From JARYMI01 sp037444845 (GTDB taxonomy: Bacteria > Acidobacteriota > Aminicenantia > Aminicenantales > UBA8522), in contig JBBILQ010000065.1 of NCBI GenBank assembly GCA_037444845.1, positions 1 through 14,014 on the forward strand: a stretch of DNA of 14,014 nt, read 5' to 3'. Under the pieces are notes generated by a model that was not told the origin of the DNA, searched no databases, and worked only from the letters and a program-made list of their open reading frames with translations. Of the stretch, positions 7,073-11,888 are shown in pieces. Made by a program: the position numbers and the translations under genes. The stretch's first letter is position 1. Every line of letters begins with the position of its first letter.

Positions 7073-8599
7073 ATGTTATGGCAGGGTATGATGGAAGATT
7101 TTCCCTGGACCTTCGATCAGTTCCAGAGGTATGCGGTCCTTCGGGAATTCTTAGAAGTCTTTTATCCGGAGCGCCTTGATCATCGAGAAAAGAAGATCAG
7201 GGTACTGGATATCGGCGGCCTTTCCCCGGACCGGCAGGGCGAGTCCTTCTGGCTTCCGGTGAAGCGGGTTCTTTTAGAAGGGTCCTTTGCCTTAGACATC
7301 AACTTCTGCGCTGAAAAGAGGTTTATTCAGGGCGAGGGCACGAAGGTTCCTTTCAGGGAGGGGTGCTTTGACGTTACGGCGGCGCTCGATGTCATCGAGC
7401 ATGTCCCCGCTGAGAGGCGAGAAGAATTTTTAAAAGAGATGTGCCGTGTGACTCGAGGCTCGGTCATCGTCTCGGCGCCTTTTTGTGATTCAAAAATCGA
7501 GGAGACGGAAGCTCTTCTTTTTGAAGAAATCAAAAGGATTCACGGCGCGGAGCACCGCCAGCTCCTTGAGCATAAGGCTTTCAGCCTTCCGGAGGTAAGC
7601 AGCATTACGAAGGCGCTGGCAACGGACATGCTTGCAGGCGCGGGCTTCTTTTTCGGGGCGCTCGATAACTGGCTTTTTTTCCAGACCTTGAGAAACTGCT
7701 TTCTCCTTGGAAAAAACGCCGCAAAGATCCATGAGATCTTTGACCGATGGATGGCCGGCCGCGGTCATTCTCCGGAACATGAGTTCGAGCCTCCTTTTTC
7801 GCGGCATTTCTGGGTTTATTCGAAAACCATCAGCCGGGAAGCGCTTGAATCGGGAATCGAAAAAATCAAGGAGGCGCTCAAGAAAAGGCAGGGCCCCCGG
7901 CTTGGCTATGAAGATGCCGTCGCCTTTAATAAAGAGGTGACTGATTTTTTCTCGCGGGAGAGGGTTTCTGCCGTTGTCGTCACCTCGAGCGAGGGAAAAT
8001 ATTTGACGGAATGCTTGAACCATGTTCTGACGCAGCGGGTGGATTTCGACCTTGAGGTCTGCGTTTTTGACATCGAGGGAAATAGTGAAAAAGAGAGAAA
8101 AATCAAAGCCCTGTTCCCTGGCGTGAAATATCTCGCGGCGGAGAAAGGAGAGAAGTCGCCCAATGCACTCCTGAGAGTGTTTGCGCAGGTGACCGGCGAT
8201 TTCATCCTTCTTTTGGCCGATGATATCGTCCTTCCGCCCGAGTCGGCGTTTGAGTTTTACCAGAAGCTCAAGACATCTGGGGAGTGCGGTCCCATCGCTC
8301 CCAGGGTCGCCAGGGAAGGCCGTTTTACGCCGGTCTGGACGGGAGAGCGAGGCTCTCCGGTGAAGATTCTGGCTGGAAGACTGGCCAGACCGTCCCGTGG
8401 CCTTAAAAAAAGAAACATCGACTGGGTTTTCAGCCCCTGTCTTTTTTTCAGGAAGGAGGCGCTTTTCGAAAGAAACCTCCGTCCGCGGTCTCTAACTCGG
8501 AGGAATATTTTCCTCTGGGAAAAAGAGAATAGACCGAAACCGGGAAAATCAGGAATATCCCCAATTCTCTTGGACGTTGTCGTCTACAAGAAAGAATGA
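7073..8599 (+). CDS. Two-domain protein: SAM methyltransferase plus C-terminal GT2-like domain
   Basis: This 508-residue fusion starts with a class I SAM-dependent methyltransferase (about 20-200): motif I 'RVLDIGGLSPDRQG' (43-56), a motif II-like 'ALDINFC' (73-79), motif IV region 'FDVTAALDVIEHVPAERREEFL' in outline (99-120) and 'GSVIVSAPF' (129-137). A helical linker follows. From about 299 a GT2-like fold begins ('VSAVVVTSSEGKYLTECLNHVLTQ'), with 'LLADDIVLP' giving a DxD-like D383-D384. The GT2 part is short (about 210 residues) and lacks a clear ED catalytic-base motif, so it may be degenerate or serve as a binding domain. Its place right after wzm-wzt suggests modification of the exported glycan. 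The ATG at 7073 has no evident Shine-Dalgarno; ATG codons at 7088 and 7091 are alternatives that keep the whole fold. Confidence 0.8.
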   Translation: MLWQGMMEDFPWTFDQFQRYAVLREFLEVFYPERLDHREKKIRVLDIGGLSPDRQGESFWLPVKRVLLEGSFALDINFCAEKRFIQGEGTKVPFREGCFDVTAALDVIEHVPAERREEFLKEMCRVTRGSVIVSAPFCDSKIEETEALLFEEIKRIHGAEHRQLLEHKAFSLPEVSSITKALATDMLAGAGFFFGALDNWLFFQTLRNCFLLGKNAAKIHEIFDRWMAGRGHSPEHEFEPPFSRHFWVYSKTISREALESGIEKIKEALKKRQGPRLGYEDAVAFNKEVTDFFSRERVSAVVVTSSEGKYLTECLNHVLTQRVDFDLEVCVFDIEGNSEKERKIKALFPGVKYLAAEKGEKSPNALLRVFAQVTGDFILLLADDIVLPPESAFEFYQKLKTSGECGPIAPRVAREGRFTPVWTGERGSPVKILAGRLARPSRGLKKRNIDWVFSPCLFFRKEALFERNLRPRSLTRRNIFLWEKENRPKPGKSGISPILLDVVVYKKE

Positions 8600-8631
8600 A
8601 GACTAGTATGAACGTAATATATATTGTTATA

Positions 8632-8685
8632 TCACCCCCACCCTTGCCCTCCCCCCTCGAGGGGGAGGATGAAGGTGGGGGGTAT
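8632..8685. repeat. C-rich/G-rich hairpin repeat, type B copy 1
   Basis: CCTCCCCC (8648-8655) pairs perfectly with GGGGGAGG (8661-8668) around the loop CTCGA. CCCCCTCGAGGGGG (8652-8665) is itself a perfect palindrome. Outer arms ACCCCCACCC (8634-8643) and GGTGGGGGGT (8674-8683) are also largely complementary. The same design occurs at 10464-10516. No T tract follows, so terminator function is not supported. Confidence 0.7.
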
Positions 8686-8725
8686 CATTAAATAATGCGC
8701 TCATAATAATAATTTCCCATGACTG

Positions 8726-8897
8726 GGCAAAGCATAACGAACAGACGAACGGCAAAGCATAACGAACAAATGAACGGCGAAATATAACGAATAAACGAAC
8801 GAAAAAAATAACGAATAAATGAACGGTTAAAGAACGACGAATAAATGAACGGTTAGAGAATGACGAATAAATGAACGGTTGAAGAATGACGAATAAG
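8726..8897. repeat. Tandem array of 24-26 bp units (minisatellite)
   Basis: Six full units and two partial end units share the core ACGAAYAAAYGAACGG. Units begin at 8736 (25 nt), 8761 (25), 8786 (24), 8811 (26), 8837 (26) and 8863 (26), with a partial unit before (8726-8735) and after (8889-8897). The last three full units differ from one another at only two positions each, while the first three are more diverged, as expected when one end of the array expanded recently. There are no unique spacers, so it is not CRISPR. Confidence 0.85.
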
Positions 8898-8902
8898 TTA
8901 AC

Positions 8903-8941
8903 CCCCTCCCCTGGCGGGAGGGGATAGAGGGGAGGGGGATT
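8903..8941. repeat. 39-bp hairpin repeat, type A copy 1
   Basis: CCCCTCCC (8903-8910) pairs with GGGAGGGG (8916-8923) around the loop CTGGC. A second G-rich arm (GAGGGGAGGGGG, 8927-8938) could compete for the same C-rich strand. All 39 bases recur identically, in the same orientation, at 10416-10454 on the other side of the PqqD-GT2 gene. Confidence 0.9.
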
Positions 8942-8962
8942 GAGATAAAAATAGAGAAGAAT

Positions 8963-10357
8963 TTGGGTAGACTTAGTTTTTTTCAAAGCAAGGATTTTCG
9001 GCTTTGCCCGAAAGCCGGTAAATTCTATTTTGTCCACAGGGAGAGCGGGGATAGGGTCATAACCGACAGTCTTGGACGGGCCATCTGGGAGAGCCTTCCC
9101 GGTGTGGAGGAGGAGGTAATCCGGAAGAGCGCCGATATAACGGGTGCTCAAGAGGATTCAGTCCGCGATTTTCTCCCGGTGATGCTCAGTGCCGGGATAA
9201 TCAATCGCCTGGCTGAGGGACTGGAAGAGAAGGGGGAGAAGAAGGGGGAGGAGGAAGCAGAAGAAGAAGGAGGGAAAAAGGAGAAGAAAGAGAAAGAGGG
9301 AAAAAAGAAGGAAGAAACAAAGAATTTTGGCCTTGTTTCGGTTATCATCGTTACGTTCAACAGCGAAGAACATATCAAGGGCTGCCTGGAATCAATCCTG
9401 AATCAGACTTATAAAAACCTCGAGGTCATCGCTGTCGATAACGCCTCCAAAGACCGGACAGTCGAAATTGCCCGATCCTATCGTCCCCGGGTCAAACTCT
9501 TCCCCCTGCGGAAAAACCGCTATTTTCCCGGCGCTGTAAATTACGGAATCGAGAGGGCTGGGGGCGATTTTTTCCTTGTTTTAAACGATGACCTGGAGTT
9601 AGACAGCCGCTGCGTTTCGCTGCTCGTTGAGCGGATGTCGGCTGACGCTGAGGCCGGAGCCGTTGTTCCGATGATGAAATTCTACCATCTTCGCGGGTTC
9701 GTCAATGGCCTCGGGAATCAAATCAGGGACAGAGGCTGGGGAAGCGACAATTTCATCGGCTGCGTCGATGTCGGCCAGTTTCGCGGTTTGGCAGAAGTCC
9801 CCTCGGCCTGTTTCGGCGCGGTCCTTCTCCGGAAGAAGACGGTCGAAGAGGTCGGGCTCCTCGATCCAAAGTACAAATCCTATTACGAGGATTCCGACTG
9901 GAGCTTCCGCTGCTGGATGCGGGGCTGGAAGATCGTGCCGGAAGTGAGAGCGCTCGTCTATCATAAATTCGGAGCCCACTGGAGGGCCTCGGGGCGCAAA
10001 CTAAAGTTAGTGGCAAGAAACAGGCTGAGGCTCGCCCTGAAGCTTTTCCAGGGGAGAATCCTTCTCCGGTTTCTCAAAAGTTACGTGAGTGAAGATGTGC
10101 GCAACAGCCTTTCTCTCCTCAGGCGAGGAGAATTTGGCTCGGCTGCCGCTTATCCTAACGCCTATGCTTCGCTGGTCCTCAGCCTCCCCGGAATCTATCT
10201 CCAGCGGCGGAAATTTTTCAGGGAAAGGTGGCCGCTTTTGCGGGCAGGCGATATCCTGAGGAAAAACCCGGAGCCGTTCAGTTTCCTGAATGACGAAAAC
10301 GTTCCCGTCCTCGATTCCGGCCTCATTTCCAATTATTACAGCCGGTACTTAGGATGA
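8963..10357 (+). CDS. PqqD-like domain fused to family 2 glycosyltransferase
   Basis: Residues about 8-83 resemble a PqqD-like winged-helix domain: 'KAGKFYFVHRESGDRVITDSLGRAIWESL' in outline, an acidic helix, then 'SVRDFLPVMLSAGIINRL' (66-83). A nearly pure Lys/Glu/Gly linker (84-121) follows. From 124 comes a complete GT2 domain: 'LVSVIIVTFNSEEHIKGCLESILNQ' start, D159 in 'AVDNASKD', DxD-like 'LNDDLEL' (D209-D210), and the catalytic-base motif 'YYEDSDWSFRCWMRGW' (E309-D310). Then come 'VYHKFGAHW' and an amphipathic C-terminal tail of about 125 residues. The GT2 part looks active and closest in wording to rhamnosyltransferase-like GT2 enzymes. PqqD domains bind peptides in RiPP pathways; mycofactocin MftF is a partial parallel (recalled). 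No precursor peptide or radical-SAM gene is visible here. The start is TTG at 8963: the frame has no ATG or GTG upstream before a stop at 8894-8896. Confidence 0.85.
   Translation: MGRLSFFQSKDFRLCPKAGKFYFVHRESGDRVITDSLGRAIWESLPGVEEEVIRKSADITGAQEDSVRDFLPVMLSAGIINRLAEGLEEKGEKKGEEEAEEEGGKKEKKEKEGKKKEETKNFGLVSVIIVTFNSEEHIKGCLESILNQTYKNLEVIAVDNASKDRTVEIARSYRPRVKLFPLRKNRYFPGAVNYGIERAGGDFFLVLNDDLELDSRCVSLLVERMSADAEAGAVVPMMKFYHLRGFVNGLGNQIRDRGWGSDNFIGCVDVGQFRGLAEVPSACFGAVLLRKKTVEEVGLLDPKYKSYYEDSDWSFRCWMRGWKIVPEVRALVYHKFGAHWRASGRKLKLVARNRLRLALKLFQGRILLRFLKSYVSEDVRNSLSLLRRGEFGSAAAYPNAYASLVLSLPGIYLQRRKFFRERWPLLRAGDILRKNPEPFSFLNDENVPVLDSGLISNYYSRYLG
9223..9317 (+). repeat. Polypurine tract inside the PqqD-GT2 gene
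   Basis: Ninety-five bases contain only A and G apart from one C at 9258 (purine runs of 35 and 59 nt). The tract encodes the Lys/Glu/Gly linker between the two domains. Short G5 and A5/A6 runs inside it are candidate slippage points. Confidence 0.9.
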
Positions 10358-10415
10358 TCTCTTCCCAAATAACGCAAGCTAAGTTGATCTTTTCACAGAT
10401 AGTGAAAAAAATAAT

Positions 10416-10454
10416 CCCCTCCCCTGGCGGGAGGGGATAGAGGGGAGGGGGATT
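10416..10454. repeat. 39-bp hairpin repeat, type A copy 2
   Basis: This copy is identical over 39 bases to 8903-8941 and in direct orientation. The stem is CCCCTCCC (10416-10423) with GGGAGGGG (10429-10436), loop CTGGC, followed by the same ATAGAGGGGAGGGGGATT tail. It starts 58 nt after the stop of the PqqD-GT2 gene. Confidence 0.9.
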
Positions 10455-10463
10455 TCTTATTGT

Positions 10464-10516
10464 CACCCTCACCCCGACCCTCTCCCGTCGAGGGAGAGGG
10501 TAAGAGAGAGGGGCGG
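10464..10516. repeat. C-rich/G-rich hairpin repeat, type B copy 2
   Basis: ACCCTCTCCC (10477-10486) and GGGAGAGGGT (10492-10501) form a perfect 10-bp stem with loop GTCGA. A C-rich left flank (CACCCTCACCCC, from 10464) and G-rich right flank (GAGAGAGGGGCGG, to 10516) add weaker outer pairing. The design parallels 8632-8685. This sequence type is very common between genes in bacterial genomes (recalled). Confidence 0.75.
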
Positions 10517-10657
10517 ATCACAAGTAATTGCGTTTATAATATTGACTTACGCAAAACTAATGGATGCCATCTTCTCCCACAAGATTCGTATCCATTATTT
10601 ATGCGTGGCTCAATAATCAAGGCTAAAAAGACAAAGAATAACAAATAAGACTAAAGC

Positions 10658-11875
10658 ATGAAAAAAAGCATCCTATTCATCACTCACCTCTATTATCCGT
10701 CGCCGGGAGGAGCGGAGAGAGTGTTTCAGAAAATTGCCGAAGGCCTGGCCCGGAGAGGCTTCCGAGTGACGGTGCTCACGAGCGATGCCCTGAGCACGGA
10801 ACAGTATTTCACGGGGGCGGTGAATAATCTCCCGGCGTATGAGGTTATCAACGGAGTCCGCGTCCTCAGGGAGCCCTTAAGGGCGAAGATTTATAGATAT
10901 CTTAGGTTCATCGACCGGCCTCTCAGAAAGGCGGGACGCTTGGGCGTTTTTCTGAGGCCGCTTTTTTTCGGACCTCACTTTTGCCGGACGTTTAAGGAAA
11001 TCTTAAAAGAAAAGGTCGATATTATCGTCGCTGGGCCGACGCCTACTTCTGCTGTTTTTTACGGTCTTTGTTACAATAAAAGAAAGCCCGGAACTAGATT
11101 CATCGTTATCCCCTGTATGCATACTGGCGACAGGCTCCATACCTCGTGGCTGAACCTGTGGGCAATCCGGAGGGCGGATTCTGTTTTTGCTCTGACCGAG
11201 GCTGAGAAAAAATACCTGAGGTTGAGGGGCGTCCGGGAAGAAAAAATCCAAAAAATCGCCTGCGGCGTCGATGAATTTTTCTTTGAGGCGCCGCTCGCAG
11301 CAACCGGAAGCCTAAGAGATTATGTTCTCTATTTAGGACAGGAAGGCGAGCACAAGAGAATCCCGTTGCTGGTCAAGGCGATGAGAAATCTCTGGGACAA
11401 GGGCTGTGAAAATGCGCTCGTCATCGCAGGCGCCCGGACCAATTTCTCTTTTGAAATAGATAGGATTATCAACCGCCTGCCTCCAAGCGGCCGGTCCAAG
11501 ATTTTCCGGTTTAATAATTTCGGCGAAGATCAAAAAATCGGCCTTTTAGATAACTGTCTTGTGATGGTCAACCCCTCGGCCTTCGAGGCTTTTGGGATTG
11601 TCTTTCTCGAAGCCTGGGCCAGAGGAAAGCCCGTCATCGGCGCGAATATCCGGGCCCTCAGGGAGATCATCCGGGACGGCCAGAACGGCCTCCTCTTTGA
11701 CGCCCGGGAAAACGGGGACCTTGAGCGAAAGACATTGAAAATACTGGACAATCCGGAGCTTGGCCTGAGAATGGGGAAGGCCGGGCACCTGGAAGTCAGG
11801 GAGAAATACACCTGGGACAGAATCGTCGAAAAAATTGCCATTATATTTTTCCCGGGAATTTCGACTAAAATATAG
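10658..11875 (+). CDS. Family 4 glycosyltransferase (GT-B, glycosyl transferases group 1)
   Basis: This 405-residue retaining GT-B enzyme would add a sugar from a nucleotide donor to the growing lipid-linked glycan in the cytoplasm. The N-terminal half opens with 'ILFITHLYYPSPGGAERVFQKIAEGLARRGFRVTVLTS', the glycine-rich acceptor-side signature of GT4 (3-42 in outline). The hinge passes through 'ADSVFALTEAEKKYL' and 'IACGVDEFFF'. The C-terminal half has the strand 'DYVLYLGQEGEHKRIPLLVKAM' and the donor-binding EX7E motif, E310 and E318, in 'PSAFEAFGIVFLEAWARGKPVIG'. The full domain set and normal length suggest an active enzyme. No strong Shine-Dalgarno precedes the ATG. It is followed after 13 nt by the exported multidomain protein, so the two are probably co-transcribed. 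Confidence 0.92.
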   Translation: MKKSILFITHLYYPSPGGAERVFQKIAEGLARRGFRVTVLTSDALSTEQYFTGAVNNLPAYEVINGVRVLREPLRAKIYRYLRFIDRPLRKAGRLGVFLRPLFFGPHFCRTFKEILKEKVDIIVAGPTPTSAVFYGLCYNKRKPGTRFIVIPCMHTGDRLHTSWLNLWAIRRADSVFALTEAEKKYLRLRGVREEKIQKIACGVDEFFFEAPLAATGSLRDYVLYLGQEGEHKRIPLLVKAMRNLWDKGCENALVIAGARTNFSFEIDRIINRLPPSGRSKIFRFNNFGEDQKIGLLDNCLVMVNPSAFEAFGIVFLEAWARGKPVIGANIRALREIIRDGQNGLLFDARENGDLERKTLKILDNPELGLRMGKAGHLEVREKYTWDRIVEKIAIIFFPGISTKI

Positions 11876-11880
11876 AGGTG
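11874..11880 (+). promoter_or_regulatory. Ribosome-binding site overlapping the upstream stop codon
   Basis: AGAGGTG lies 8 nt before the ATG at 11889 and overlaps the TAG stop (11873-11875) of the GT4 gene. It is one of the best Shine-Dalgarno matches in the window. It fixes the start of the next gene and suggests that ribosomes finishing the GT4 frame help start the next one. Confidence 0.7.
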
Positions 11881-11888
11881 AAGTAGCC

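Larger units (their letters stand above)
8600..8962. other. Repeat-rich intergenic region
   Basis: This 363-nt gap holds no credible gene. It contains a GC-rich hairpin repeat (8632-8685), an AT-rich unique stretch (8686-8725), a degenerate minisatellite (8726-8897) and a 39-bp hairpin repeat (8903-8941). A frame on the minus strand that runs through it is repeat-encoded low complexity. Confidence 0.8.
10358..10657. other. Repeat-containing intergenic region
   Basis: This 300-nt gap holds hairpin repeat type A copy 2 (10416-10454) and type B copy 2 (10464-10516). The rest is AT-rich sequence without a convincing gene. A TATAAT hexamer (10535-10540) is present but has no -35 partner at normal spacing. 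The 62-codon frame at 10460-10648 reads through the repeat and is not supported. Confidence 0.75.

Noticed and set aside
8648..8668. GC-rich hairpin as a terminator for the methyltransferase gene
   Set aside because: The stem is strong but no T run follows, and the same element type recurs elsewhere as a repeat.
8726..8897. Possible CRISPR array
   Set aside because: Units are contiguous 24-26 bp degenerate repeats with no unique spacers, and no cas genes are present.
8627..9151. 174-codon frame on the minus strand across the intergenic repeats
   Set aside because: Its protein is made of repeat-encoded Phe/Val/Arg strings and the hairpin repeats, and it overlaps the start of the PqqD-GT2 gene.
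10535..10570. TATAAT hexamer and nearby TTGACT as a promoter for the GT4 gene
   Set aside because: TATAAT (10535-10540) has no -35 at 16-18 nt. TTGACT (10542-10547) has only TGCCAT at the -10 position, so neither pair makes a credible promoter.
10460..10648. 62-codon + frame downstream of the PqqD-GT2 gene
   Set aside because: The 'SPSPRPSPVEGEG' start is a translation of the type B hairpin repeat, a common false gene call. There is no ribosome-binding site or known domain. I also considered it as a RiPP precursor for the PqqD domain and found no support.
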